Shown one piece after another: positions 18,190-27,128 of a stretch of 64,000 nt of DNA. The notes below the pieces were generated by a model that saw only the letters and a program-made list of their open reading frames with translations, was not told where the DNA came from and did not search any database. Source of the DNA: Nitrincola sp048264025 (lineage in GTDB: Bacteria; Pseudomonadota; Gammaproteobacteria; Pseudomonadales; Balneatricaceae); the NCBI RefSeq assembly GCF_048264025.1, contig NZ_JBLXDN010000013.1, forward strand, positions 48,682-112,681. The letters run 5' to 3'. A program made the position numbers and the translations under genes. Every line of letters begins with the position of its first letter. The stretch's first letter is position 1.

Positions 18190-18891
18190 TTATTTATCAC
18201 CCTTGGGTTTTATTGACATCACCCGACGCTTTTTTCGCCCGGTTAACACGCGTCGCGGCGTACGATCTATGCCGGTGACCACAAACACCGGCAAACGAAA
18301 ACCACTATAGATCGCCAGCATGCGAATAGAGAAAATCAATGCAATAGCTGACAAAGCGAGTAGATTCGGCTCCATCCGTCCATGCATCAGCACATAGAAG
18401 GTGGCCCCTATCAGCGCACAGGTCGCGTAAAATTCTTCATGCTGGAGAATACCGGGGATACGTCCAGTAAGTAAATCCCGAATCACACCCCCGGCACAAC
18501 CGGTACTCACGCCCATAATCACTGCAATCAGAGGCGAGAAGCCCAGTCCCATGGCTTTTTCGGCACCCGCAATAGCAAACAACGCCAGGCCCGCCGCATC
18601 GAACACCAGCAACGCCCGTCGAGGCAACAACCAAAAACGACAGTAGACAAACGTCAGCACCGCCGCGCCTATAGCCGTCCACAATAGGATCGGATCAGCA
18701 ATCCAGATCAACGGATGTGCATTCAGCGCCAGATCACGCAAGGTACCGCCACCGAGCGAAGTTGCCAATGCCAGCACCATAATACCAAACAGATCGATCT
18801 GCTTACCGCGCGCGGCCAGCACACCGGTGACTGCAAAGATCGCTATACCAAACAAGTCAGCATAGTAGACAAAATTTTCAATTTCTATCAT
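18190..18891 (-). CDS. TRIC/UPF0126-family membrane protein (putative cation channel or permease)
   Basis: This is a hydrophobic protein of 233 aa with about seven TM segments in two similar halves. Each half carries the glycine-rich signature of the family: GGGTLRDL in the first (about residues 45-60) and GCAGGVIRDLLTGRIP in the second (about 128-145). This duplicated pattern defines the UPF0126/TRIC family. The C-terminus is a basic tail (TGRKKRRVMSIKPKGDK). Start ATG 18891 overlaps the ruvC stop (ATGA), and the gene ends two bases before ruvA. This places a membrane protein inside the ruv operon. Confidence 0.86.
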   Translation of the reverse strand: MIEIENFVYYADLFGIAIFAVTGVLAARGKQIDLFGIMVLALATSLGGGTLRDLALNAHPLIWIADPILLWTAIGAAVLTFVYCRFWLLPRRALLVFDAAGLALFAIAGAEKAMGLGFSPLIAVIMGVSTGCAGGVIRDLLTGRIPGILQHEEFYATCALIGATFYVLMHGRMEPNLLALSAIALIFSIRMLAIYSGFRLPVFVVTGIDRTPRRVLTGRKKRRVMSIKPKGDK

Positions 18892-19403
18892 CGCCAACGT
18901 CCACCGCGCCCGGTATGCTGACCCGCCACACTAATCAGCGAGCGGCGTGAATGCGCATGACACAAGGCAATAGCAAGTGCATCAGCTGCGTCAGCCTGAG
19001 GCAAACCAGGTAATTTAAGGATATGCGCCACCATGTGTTGCACCTGACTTTTATCAGCCGCACCTGAACCCACCACCGACTGTTTCACTTTTCGTGCCGA
19101 GTACTCATAGACGGGTACAGATTGATTTGCCGCAGCAACAATCGCTACACCTCTGGCCTGGCCCAGTTTCAGTGCCGAGTCGGCATTACGCGCCATAAAC
19201 ACCTGTTCTATAGCAAATTCTTGCGGTATATAACGCTCAATGATCTCATACACACCGGCGTACACCTGCTGCAGCTTATCAGCCAACTCCCCTTCACGAA
19301 TACGGATACAGCCACTGGCAATGTATTCGTTATGCCCTTTCAGTGAATTGATCACGCCATAGCCAGTAATGCGTGAGCCAGGATCTATCCCAAGGATGAT
19401 CAT
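18888..19403 (-). CDS. ruvC: Crossover junction endodeoxyribonuclease RuvC
   Basis: RuvC resolves Holliday junctions by paired cleavage. From ATG 19403 (MIILGIDPGS) the protein is 171 aa. The acidic residues fall at Asp7, Glu66 (FAIEQVF) and the C-terminal Asp pair in QADAADALAIALCH, matching E. coli RuvC. The frame opens further upstream to 19445, but those residues are not part of the family. The stop overlaps the next gene's ATG. Confidence 0.96.
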   Translation of the reverse strand: MIILGIDPGSRITGYGVINSLKGHNEYIASGCIRIREGELADKLQQVYAGVYEIIERYIPQEFAIEQVFMARNADSALKLGQARGVAIVAAANQSVPVYEYSARKVKQSVVGSGAADKSQVQHMVAHILKLPGLPQADAADALAIALCHAHSRRSLISVAGQHTGRGGRWR

Positions 19404-19448
19404 ATCAACACGGCCGACTGAGGCTAAGAATAAGGTTAGAGGCAAAGA

Positions 19449-20186
19449 TCAAAGCATCGCCTCTTCGGGAATCTCAGCATTATGATAGACGTTTTGAGTG
19501 TCATCCAGATCTTCCAGCACATCCAGGAGTTTCAGTGCCTTTTGACCGGTTTCAACATCCAACGCGACAGTAGTTGAGGGAATCATACCGACCTCGGCAT
19601 GAACCGGTTCAAGCCCTGATTGCAACAGCGACTGCTTCACATCCATAAACTCAGTCACACTGGTAAAGACATCAATCGAACCATCGTCGTGGGTCACCAC
19701 ATCATCTGCACCAGCTTCCAGTGCCGCTTCGATAACCCGATCTTCATCGGTATCATTACCAAAGGTAATCTGGCCTTTTTTATCAAACAGATAAGAGACG
19801 GAACCATTGGTGCCCAGATTGCCACCATGCTTGCTGAAAGCGGCCCGCACCTGTGACACAGTCCGATTAACATTATCGGTCATGCACTCAACCAGGATCG
19901 CTACGCCATTGGGGCCATAACCCTCATAGGTCAGCTCATCGTAATTATCACCGTCTGCACCACCTGCACCACGCTGGATGGCTTTTTCAATGGTGTCTTT
20001 TTTCATATTGGCGCCAAGCGCCTTATCGACAGCGGCACGCAAACGTGGATTATCGTCCGGTACACTGCCACCTTCTTTGGCGGCTACCGTCAATTCACGG
20101 ATCAACTTAGTAAAGATTTTACCGCGTCTGGCATCCTGGGCCGCTTTACGGTGTTTGATATTGGCCCACTTGGAATGACCTGCCAT
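19449..20186 (-). CDS. yebC: YebC/TACO1-family protein
   Basis: This is a three-domain YebC-family protein of 245 aa, starting MAGHSKWANIKHRKAAQDA, the hallmark of the family. Members have been described as DNA-binding regulators and, more recently, as factors that relieve ribosome stalling. The conserved segments YEGYGPNGVAILVE and KHGGNLGTNGSVSYLF are present. It lies between aspS and ruvC, the usual order in gammaproteobacteria. Confidence 0.95.
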   Translation of the reverse strand: MAGHSKWANIKHRKAAQDARRGKIFTKLIRELTVAAKEGGSVPDDNPRLRAAVDKALGANMKKDTIEKAIQRGAGGADGDNYDELTYEGYGPNGVAILVECMTDNVNRTVSQVRAAFSKHGGNLGTNGSVSYLFDKKGQITFGNDTDEDRVIEAALEAGADDVVTHDDGSIDVFTSVTEFMDVKQSLLQSGLEPVHAEVGMIPSTTVALDVETGQKALKLLDVLEDLDDTQNVYHNAEIPEEAML

Positions 20187-20202
20187 AACTTCTTACCTCA
20201 TT

Positions 20203-20227
20203 AACAAAGAAGGGGCTGCTAAGCCCC
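20203..20227 (-). terminator. Possible intrinsic terminator after aspS
   Basis: On the minus strand a perfect six-base-pair stem (GGGGCT / AGCCCC) with a four-base loop is followed by TTCTTTGTTAA. It lies between aspS and yebC and ends just before the yebC start. The T tract is interrupted, so termination may be partial. Confidence 0.5.
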
Positions 20228-20330
20228 GTTCGTTCTTCGTAGTGTTCACTTCACTGCCGACCTGGAGCGATATGTCCTTTAGGGACTTATACGACAATCC
20301 AGGTGCCAGACAGTGATATTCACCTTGTCA

Positions 20331-22094
20331 TCAGGGTGTCTTACGCAACTTGATATTCAGCTCGCGTAATTGTGCGGCACTGACTTCACCCGGTGCATCA
20401 GTCAACAGACAGGCAGCACTCTGTGTTTTCGGGAAGGCAATCACTTCACGAATAGACGCCGACCCAGTCATCAACATCACCAAACGATCCAGACCAAAGG
20501 CCAAACCACCGTGTGGCGGCGCGCCGTAACGCAAGGCGTTAAGCAGGAAGCCAAACTTTTCTTCAGCTTCTTCATCGCTAATGCCGAGTACTTTAAATAC
20601 CGCCCGCTGCATGACCTGGTCATGGATACGCACAGAGCCACCGCCCAATTCAGTACCATTCAGTACCATATCGTAGGCACGGGACAGCTTGCCTTCAGGC
20701 GCAGCAATCAGTTCTTCCGGGCTACAGCTGGGCGCTGTGAAGGGATGGTGCAGTGCGGTCAGACCACCATTACCAGCCTCTTCAAACATAGGGAAGTCGA
20801 CCACCCATAGTGGCGCCCACTCTTTTTCCAGCAGGTTCAAGTCTTCACCCACTTTAATACGCAGCGCACCCAGGGCTTCGTTCACCACTTTGGCTTTGTC
20901 CGCACCAAAGAACACCAGATCGCCATTCTGCGCGCCGACACGCTGCATAATCTGCAGTGCTACATCTTCGCCCAGGAATTTCACAATCGGTGACTGCAGT
21001 CCTTCAGCACCGTTTTCCAGGGCATTGACTTTGATCCAGGCCAGGCCTTTGGCGCCGTAGATAGATACGAATTTAGTATAGTCATCAATCAGTTTACGCG
21101 TCAGTTCAGCACCACCAGGTACTTTCAGTGCTGCCACACGTCCTTTAGGGTCCGTTGCAGGGGTAGCAAAGACCTTGAAGTCAACACCCGCTACCAGGTC
21201 GGCTACATCGACCAGCTCCATCGGAATACGCAGATCCGGCTTATCGGAACCGTAGCGCTGCATCGCCTCTGAGTAAGGCATGCGCGGGAAGTCACCCAGA
21301 TCCACATTCAGTTGCTCCAGGAACAGACCGCGGATCATCTGTTCAGTGATCCCCATGATGCCTTCTTCGTCCATAAAGGAGGTTTCTATGTCAATCTGAG
21401 TGAATTCTGGTTGACGATCGGCACGCAGATCTTCATCACGAAAGCACTTGGCAATCTGATAGTAACGGTCAAACCCTGACACCATCAGCAACTGTTTGAA
21501 CAGCTGTGGCGACTGCGGCAGCGCGAAAAAATGCCCTTCGTGGGTACGGCTAGGCACCAGATAGTCACGCGCACCTTCGGGTGTAGCACGCGTCAGAATT
21601 GGGGTTTCAATATCCAGAAAACCATTTTCTTCCAAATAGTTACGGATATAGTGGGTGATTTTTGAACGGAAACGCAGTTTCCGTTGAATCTCCGGACGGC
21701 GCAGATCAATAAAGCGATTGCGCAGACGCACATCTTCGCCCACCTGCTGATGATCATCCAACTGGAAAGGTGGCGTATCTGACTTGTTCAAAATCACTAA
21801 TTCTTTGCCCAGTACTTCAATCGCACCGGTTGGCATCTCCGAATTTTCGGTACCTTCGGGGCGGGCACGAACCAGTCCTTTCAACTCAATCACATATTCA
21901 TTACGAACACTGTCAGCCAGGGCAAAGCTTGCCTCACGATCCGGGTCAAACACCACCTGGGTGATGCCTTCACGATCTCTGACATCCAGAAAGATAACGC
22001 CACCATGATCCCGACGACGGTGAACCCATCCTGAAAGTGTAATGTCCTGGCCGATATGTTCTTTACGAAGATCGCCGCAATAATGGCTGCGCAT
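20331..22094 (-). CDS. aspS: Aspartate-tRNA ligase AspS
   Basis: This is a class IIb aminoacyl-tRNA synthetase of the bacterial type (587 aa). The N-terminal OB-fold anticodon-binding domain covers about residues 1-105 (VHRRRDHGGVIFLDVRDREG). The catalytic core contains motif 2 (CFRDEDLRADRQPEFTQID) and motif 3 (GLAFGLDRLVMLMTG). The bacterial insertion (GAD) domain lies between them at about 285-420. It cannot be told from sequence alone whether it is discriminating. It is upstream of yebC-ruv on the same strand. Confidence 0.97.
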   Translation of the reverse strand: MRSHYCGDLRKEHIGQDITLSGWVHRRRDHGGVIFLDVRDREGITQVVFDPDREASFALADSVRNEYVIELKGLVRARPEGTENSEMPTGAIEVLGKELVILNKSDTPPFQLDDHQQVGEDVRLRNRFIDLRRPEIQRKLRFRSKITHYIRNYLEENGFLDIETPILTRATPEGARDYLVPSRTHEGHFFALPQSPQLFKQLLMVSGFDRYYQIAKCFRDEDLRADRQPEFTQIDIETSFMDEEGIMGITEQMIRGLFLEQLNVDLGDFPRMPYSEAMQRYGSDKPDLRIPMELVDVADLVAGVDFKVFATPATDPKGRVAALKVPGGAELTRKLIDDYTKFVSIYGAKGLAWIKVNALENGAEGLQSPIVKFLGEDVALQIMQRVGAQNGDLVFFGADKAKVVNEALGALRIKVGEDLNLLEKEWAPLWVVDFPMFEEAGNGGLTALHHPFTAPSCSPEELIAAPEGKLSRAYDMVLNGTELGGGSVRIHDQVMQRAVFKVLGISDEEAEEKFGFLLNALRYGAPPHGGLAFGLDRLVMLMTGSASIREVIAFPKTQSAACLLTDAPGEVSAAQLRELNIKLRKTP

Positions 22095-22222
22095 GATTGA
22101 TTGTTCCTGTATCCGTCACTGTAAAAGCAAAATAGGCGCAGAATTATACCCTATATTAACGACGCTGACAGCGTTGTCTGGCCAATATGTTCGTTTAGGA
22201 TTTCAGATAGCCGCAAGACCGA

Positions 22223-24094
22223 TTACCAGCCACCGCCACGACCACCACCAGACGAACCGCTACTGCTACCTGAACTAAAACTACTCGAACTCGAGCCTCG
22301 CGAACCAGTGCTTTTGATTACAGTGGCTTGACTAATTGAGCTAGCTAAAGCCGATGACAGTGTTGCATCTGGAAGAGACAAGCTAAGGCTGGAAAGCCCG
22401 GTATATTTATACGCCTGCCCTTGCCTTTTCATGTTAGCAAATATCATAGTGAAGCGATCCGTCCAAGGCTGTTCTAAATCCAAAGCCATGGCATAAGGAA
22501 ACAAGCGTTCGAATAGCTCTGGTGTTTTTTCAGGAGGATGCTTGAGCTGCCACTCATCTTGCTCCGCCACGGTAAGATAAAGTTTAAACCCTTCCAATTT
22601 ATCCAAAAAAGCTCGACCAGTGAGCGTTGGCGCTTTTATCAATTTACTAAACACATGGTGTATTGATAAAAGCAGCAGCAGAGCAACCGCATTTATCAGT
22701 GAAGTATTCATAAACAAAGCAAAAATCAAAAAAACCACAAAGGAAAATAAAGTTAACATAAAAAGTAAAAGGGCAATAAAATCCTTTATAGAATGGAAAT
22801 CTTTTTCAACTTCAAATGGGCGAAAATCTTTCATAAACCCATCCATAGCAAACGTAAACAATGTCATCCATACGGATAAAAACAGAACCAAAATACCTAC
22901 TCCTGTATGCGGATTGACCGCCACAAAAGCTATTAACGTAAACAATGTAATCAATATGCCTGGTAGCAAAAATCGTCTGTTATTACGAAAATACTCTTTA
23001 TCATAGTGCTGCTTTAATGCACGTCGATTGGCTTCCATAGCGGCCTGAATCCGCACTCGGTTTTTCTGATTAAAATCCACAGTCTTTGATCGTATACCTT
23101 CGTATAGGCTTTTCAACAAAACCATTTCACCAGGCCCTAGATCCTTACTAACAGCTTTGTCTGTTCGTCTTGCGGCGTAATGGGATTTTTTTTGCACCAA
23201 GATGAGGTATCCCTTGGTGGCCAAACTAACCAGCGCCGTGCTAAAGGTTTTAGTATCAATACTTTGGTTCATAATATAATGAATGGCACCTGGAGAGTAA
23301 CCAGCCGGAGGGTCGTACTGCGGGATAATGACACCCGGCTTTGGATCTCGGCCATGAGCCAGCCACATAAGCAGATAAAATATTACTAACGTAAATAGTC
23401 CAATAAGGAGGACTGTCATATCTTTATTGTCGCTTAAATACCAACCAAACCGCTGCAAAGGAGTTGGATGCTTAACAACGCCTTTCGGCCAGGTCACAAC
23501 AATACTAAGCCCTTCGCCTTTAGCCAATCGCTGAGTGGTTTCAAAATAAACCCCTGTTGCATTTATTTCGCTTTGAAAGTGTTGATCTTTCGAACCGAGA
23601 GGCCCAGTGTAAGCTTCAGCGCTAAAATCATCGGACACAGCACCTTCAGGCAAGTGTACCTTGGCGCTAACGCGGTCAATCGGCAACTCCCACTTATTAC
23701 CACTCACATTCCAATAGAGTTCATCATAATCATCAAAGAAGCCAAGGTGTCGGTAAATTACGTAGGTGATCGTATAGGTATACTCACCAGGTCTCAGCAG
23801 ATGATTTCTGTTGCCTATGTATAAATCGAGATACCGCCCTCTTTTTTCAACACGAACAGGCTCCCTCTCCCCATCACGGGCTACTCTTAGAATAAGTATA
23901 GGCGTTTCAATGTAACTTCCAAAAGTGCCCTTATAACGGGTCGGAATAGTGCGATAGATGCCGCGCTTAATCGACATTCCTTCAGAGCGCACTTTGATCG
24001 TTTCAATGACCTTCATGCTGCCATCCTCACGCACAGTCATATCGCTGTGAAAATCGAGAATGCGCTCGTCAGCTCCAGCAGATACCGCTATCAA
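22223..24094 (-). CDS. DUF2207-family membrane protein, 5' end cut by the IS30 element
   Basis: This is a DUF2207 protein. A periplasmic beta-rich N-terminal domain (about residues 10-215) is followed by TM segments at about 225-245, 375-420 and 440-480. A cytoplasmic region comes next, and the Ser/Gly-rich tail ending GGGRGGGW is typical of the family. No ATG exists. The coordinate given is an in-frame TTG, but the frame continues upstream to 24125 as (E)RLLLLLFFSLIAVSAGA, clearly a signal-peptide core. It then runs into the IS30 inverted repeat and a TGA. The native start and first residues are therefore lost, and the gene is probably non-functional or poorly translated. Confidence 0.82.
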   Translation of the reverse strand: MIAVSAGADERILDFHSDMTVREDGSMKVIETIKVRSEGMSIKRGIYRTIPTRYKGTFGSYIETPILILRVARDGEREPVRVEKRGRYLDLYIGNRNHLLRPGEYTYTITYVIYRHLGFFDDYDELYWNVSGNKWELPIDRVSAKVHLPEGAVSDDFSAEAYTGPLGSKDQHFQSEINATGVYFETTQRLAKGEGLSIVVTWPKGVVKHPTPLQRFGWYLSDNKDMTVLLIGLFTLVIFYLLMWLAHGRDPKPGVIIPQYDPPAGYSPGAIHYIMNQSIDTKTFSTALVSLATKGYLILVQKKSHYAARRTDKAVSKDLGPGEMVLLKSLYEGIRSKTVDFNQKNRVRIQAAMEANRRALKQHYDKEYFRNNRRFLLPGILITLFTLIAFVAVNPHTGVGILVLFLSVWMTLFTFAMDGFMKDFRPFEVEKDFHSIKDFIALLLFMLTLFSFVVFLIFALFMNTSLINAVALLLLLSIHHVFSKLIKAPTLTGRAFLDKLEGFKLYLTVAEQDEWQLKHPPEKTPELFERLFPYAMALDLEQPWTDRFTMIFANMKRQGQAYKYTGLSSLSLSLPDATLSSALASSISQATVIKSTGSRGSSSSSFSSGSSSGSSGGGRGGGW

Positions 24095-24125
24095 AGAAAA
24101 AAACAGCAGTAGTAATAAACGTTCC

Positions 24126-25215
24126 TGAATTCAGATAATAACCGCAACACTCATGTGATGGGCCAGGTCGGAGAGAGGCCAGCTACCGAAATGTGGTAGC
24201 CTTATTTTTCGACCAAAAAAAATGAGATCTACACATGAGTTATCGGCAGCTGACCGAGGGACAACGATACCAGATTTCGTCGTTTCTCTCACAGGATTTT
24301 TCACAGCGAGAGATTGCAAGAAAACTAAACATTGCACCTTCGACCGTCAATCGAGAGTTGCTGCGTAACACAGATGAAGCAGGTCAATATGACCCCGATA
24401 AAGCTCAACAGCGCTCATTAATTCGCCGTTTAAAGCCAAAAACTAAGCGAATATGTGAGAGCACAAGGAATGCCGTTGAGTTCATGCTCGAACTTGACTG
24501 GAGTCCTGAGCAGATATCGGCTATTTGCACTAGGATTGGTTACACCGTCAGTCACGAGTGGATCTATAACTATGTACTGGCTGATTTTAATGAGGGTGGC
24601 AGCTTGTTCACCCACCTGAGACATCGGTTAAAACGTTATAAAAAGCGGCTTCACAAGCAGCGAGGTCGCATCCTTGGTCGGCGTTCCATACACGATAGGC
24701 CTGGAATTATTGATGAACGAGGCCGCTATGGTGACTGGGAAATAGACACGGTCATTGGTAAGCAAGGAACGGGGGCTATCGTGACTATTTTAGAGCGAAA
24801 AAGCCGCTTTTACTTAGTTAGGAAAGTGACTAGTAAACGTGCCGATGCGGTGGCTGAAGCGACGATAGACATGCTACGGCCTTTTAAAGCTTTGGTTCAC
24901 AGCATTACCGCCGACAACGGCTTAGAATTCGCTGATCATGAACGCATTGCTCGTGAACTGGATACTGATGTTTACTTTGCAGATCCCTATGCGTCTTATC
25001 AGCGTGGCGCAAACGAAAATGCAAATGGTCTATTGCGTCAATACATACCCAAGGGCACGGATTTGCGGACTTTAACCCAAGCCCTGATTGCAAAGGTTCA
25101 AGTAAGGCTGAATCTGCGTCCCAGGAAAATACTGGGATTCATTCAACCAGACGTAATATTTAAAGAGCAATTGCAACAGAATATGAGCGGGTGTTGCAGT
25201 TAATAGTTGAATTCA
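24126..25215 (+). mobile_element. IS30-family insertion sequence, about 1.09 kb
   Basis: The element carries one transposase gene and imperfect terminal inverted repeats. The left end begins TGAATTCAGATAATAACCGC and the right end, read inward, begins TGAATTCAACTATTAACTGC. About 22 of 27 positions match. The outermost eight bases (TGAATTCA) are themselves palindromic. The bases outside (CC on the left, GGG on the right) may extend the repeat by one or two positions. I see no flanking target duplication. Length and gene content fit IS30. Confidence 0.88.
24235..25203 (+). CDS. IS30-family transposase
   Basis: This DDE transposase of 322 aa appears intact. The N-terminal helix-turn-helix is LTEGQRYQISSFLSQDFSQR followed by EIARKLNIAPSTVNREL. 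The catalytic acidic residues are recognisable in YGDWEIDTVIG (first Asp), SITADNGLEFADH (second Asp) and YQRGANENANGLLRQYIPK (Glu). It fills nearly all of the element. Confidence 0.95.
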   Translation: MSYRQLTEGQRYQISSFLSQDFSQREIARKLNIAPSTVNRELLRNTDEAGQYDPDKAQQRSLIRRLKPKTKRICESTRNAVEFMLELDWSPEQISAICTRIGYTVSHEWIYNYVLADFNEGGSLFTHLRHRLKRYKKRLHKQRGRILGRRSIHDRPGIIDERGRYGDWEIDTVIGKQGTGAIVTILERKSRFYLVRKVTSKRADAVAEATIDMLRPFKALVHSITADNGLEFADHERIARELDTDVYFADPYASYQRGANENANGLLRQYIPKGTDLRTLTQALIAKVQVRLNLRPRKILGFIQPDVIFKEQLQQNMSGCCS

Positions 25216-25313
25216 GGGATAGTATGTCTCCAATTCTAAGAGCTATATCAACACATGATAAAAATCTCTCAGAATTTAATGAGTTAATTGAGAGGATTAT
25301 CAATGATCATTAA
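25216..25313 (+). pseudogene. 3' tail of a gene cut by the IS30 element
   Basis: Immediately after the IS right end a frame reads D-S-M-S-P-I-L-R-A-I-S-T-H-D-K and ends NDH, with its stop overlapping the start of the next small gene. The overlap is typical of operon neighbours. With no ribosome-binding site before the ATG at 25224, this is most simply the C-terminal remnant of a gene whose front was removed. I cannot name the family. Confidence 0.4.
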
Positions 25314-25512
25314 AAAAATAACAGTGCTATTGGTTGAATCAATAATATTTTTCATAACAGCTGTACTTTGTTTGATGATATTTTTTTATGTCAAAGATGA
25401 GTTTGCTCAGGATACTTCTTCTCCAAATTTATACGGAGCAATATCTGCTATTATAGCCTTGATAATAATATTTATATCTTATTCTTATATCTCAAAAAAG
25501 CTAGAGAAATAG
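25303..25512 (+). CDS. Small two-TM membrane protein, unknown function
   Basis: This protein of 69 aa has two hydrophobic helices (about residues 7-29 and 45-63) and a Lys-rich C-terminus. ATG 25303 has AGAGGA seven bases upstream. The frame opens at a TTG (25288), which is part of that site. I do not recognise a family. It appears to be the downstream partner of the truncated gene before it. Its base composition is A+T-rich compared with the housekeeping region. Confidence 0.55.
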   Translation: MIIKKITVLLVESIIFFITAVLCLMIFFYVKDEFAQDTSSPNLYGAISAIIALIIIFISYSYISKKLEK

Positions 25513-25590
25513 CAAAATAATTTCTAACAAGGAAATTTCACTCGGACACTACGCGCCGGTGAATCACGGCGTTGAGACTGTCGGATAAGT

Positions 25591-25611
25591 CCACCAGCCC
25601 TTGGCTGGTGG
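25591..25611. repeat. Perfect 9-bp hairpin between IS relics
   Basis: CCACCAGCC, a three-base loop, then GGCTGGTGG. It lies directly upstream of the IS1182-like relic in non-coding debris. It could be a transcript terminator stem or an element-end structure. No T tract follows. Confidence 0.45.
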
Positions 25612-25628
25612 CACAGTGATGCCAATAT

Positions 25629-25969
25629 GAAGCTGATCTCAATGGCTACATTGCGGATAACCAGTTCCGTAAACGCGATCTACGCTTTGTTGAGTCCGTA
25701 ACCTTCAAGACAGCCAAGGCACAACGACGTAAAGAACGGGGCGGCCAGGTGGCACAACGCTTCACACCCGCTGAGTTTGATTATGATCCGCTGACGGAAA
25801 CCTGCCGCTGCCCAGCATCCAGCCCATGTGGAAACGCTTCAAGGGAGTGATTGGAGAGCAAGAAACTATAAGCTTCCAGGGCTATCACCAACACTGTCGA
25901 GACTGCTCTCTAAAACATCAGTGCCTGCGCCGAGCCAATCAACAAGATGGATGTCAGGTTATGAGCTAA
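25629..25969 (+). pseudogene. IS1182-family transposase relic
   Basis: A reading frame encodes YIADNQFRKRD-like and FTPAEFDYDPLTETCRCPA-like segments. After a frameshift near 25815 a second frame continues with PMWKRFKGVIGEQE and YHQHCRDCSLKHQCLR, ending at 25967-25969. These cysteine-rich central segments are characteristic of IS1182-type transposases. Both the N-terminal half and the C-terminal end are missing. The stretch 25513-26148 contains only this relic, the hairpin before it and unremarkable sequence after it. Confidence 0.78.
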
Positions 25970-26148
25970 ATCATAATCCACCAAACGGTGGTTGTGATAG
26001 CTTGAATTGATGAGTATCGTCTGTTTGAATGAGTGACAGTATTTATCTGATTTGAGCAGGTCACAATTAACAGAATGAGGAAGGGAGCTGTTGATGCTGG
26101 AGATTTTGATTTCAAAATGCCTAATCCGACAGGCTCGTTAGCACCACA

Positions 26149-26658
26149 ATGCTGGGGCCTGGTAATTTGAGAAAAGTATTAATGAGTGCCTGCCTTCTAG
26201 GGAAACGTGTTCGATACGATGGTGGGAGCCTTTCAGTGAAGGATCAGATTATAGAGAGGTGGATATCTGAAGGCCGAGTTGTTTCAGTTTGCCCAGAAGT
26301 TGAGGCCGGAATGAGCATTCCCAGGAAGCCTGCGGAAATTTTTGAAGGTAGCGGAAACAGTGTGTTAGATGGTGAAGCCGACGTTGTTGAAAAAGGCGGA
26401 AACATTGTTACCGATGATTTCATCGCAGGTGCCTCGATTGCTTTGGAACTGTGCAAAAGGCTTAACATTGAAATAGCGGTACTGGCTGAGTCTAGTCCTT
26501 CTTGCGGCAGTTCATTCATCTATGACGGTAGCTTTTCAGGTAATCTGAATCCCGGTATGGGGGTTACGGCCGCGTTGCTGCGTCGGCATGGTATTCAGGT
26601 GTTTAGCCAACATGAGATAGCGGATGCTGACAAGGCCATCCACGCGACAAGCGCGTGA
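26149..26658 (+). CDS. DUF523 family protein
   Basis: This protein of 169 aa is typical of DUF523. The N-terminal SACLLGKRVRYDGG, the cysteine in VVSVCPEVEAG, the segment IPRKPAEI and the cysteine motif AESSPSCGS are the family's conserved sites. Function is unknown; the conserved cysteines suggest metal or thiol chemistry. The ATG at 26149 is used here, but a TTG at 26167 or the ATG at 26182 could be the start, since family members usually begin only a few residues before SACLLG. Confidence 0.83.
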   Translation: MLGPGNLRKVLMSACLLGKRVRYDGGSLSVKDQIIERWISEGRVVSVCPEVEAGMSIPRKPAEIFEGSGNSVLDGEADVVEKGGNIVTDDFIAGASIALELCKRLNIEIAVLAESSPSCGSSFIYDGSFSGNLNPGMGVTAALLRRHGIQVFSQHEIADADKAIHATSA

Positions 26659-26726
26659 TGGCTGGCGTTAGCGCCCCAAGTTCGAGTCTGGCTTGACGTT
26701 AGGCGTCCATTGAAAAAGGAAACAGC

Positions 26727-27128
26727 ATGGCACATATCGTAGAAACATCCACTCCACCCAATACTCCGACGCCAATCGGTCCCTACAATCACATTGCTAA
26801 GGTCGGCCCGTTCTTAAGCATCGGTGGAACCGCCGGTGTCAATCCAGCAACAGGCCAGCTAGCTGGTACGGATATATACTCACAAGCAAAGCAAATACTT
26901 CAGTCATTCCAAGTAATGCTGGAATCCATTGGGTCTGATTTGGAACATATACTTCACGTAAACATTTTTCTTAAAAACATGCAGGATTTTGAGGAAATGA
27001 ATCGTGCCTATGTTGAGATGATGGGGGATCACCTTCCAGCTCGCACTGTGATAGGCGTAAATGAGCTTCCGAAACCTGGGGTTCTAGTGACAATGAATCT
27101 TACTGCTGTAACCAATACCAAGTTGTAG
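26727..27128 (+). CDS. RidA/YjgF/UK114-family protein
   Basis: RidA-family proteins hydrolyse reactive enamine/imine intermediates or related substrates. This one is 133 aa. It shows IGPYNHIAKVGPFLSIGG and the active-site arginine region PARTVIGVNELPKPG, which corresponds to Arg105 in RidA. It has an extended N-terminus relative to the archetype, so it may be a Rid subfamily other than RidA itself. It has its own spacer on both sides. Confidence 0.87.
   Translation: MAHIVETSTPPNTPTPIGPYNHIAKVGPFLSIGGTAGVNPATGQLAGTDIYSQAKQILQSFQVMLESIGSDLEHILHVNIFLKNMQDFEEMNRAYVEMMGDHLPARTVIGVNELPKPGVLVTMNLTAVTNTKL

Noticed and set aside
26640..26710. Integron cassette boundary suggested by GTTAGGC before the RidA gene and again at about 51011
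   Set aside because: No matching partner core site of the RYYYAAC type or foldable attC was found near either, and other spacers in the region lack the motif. Single seven-base matches are expected by chance.
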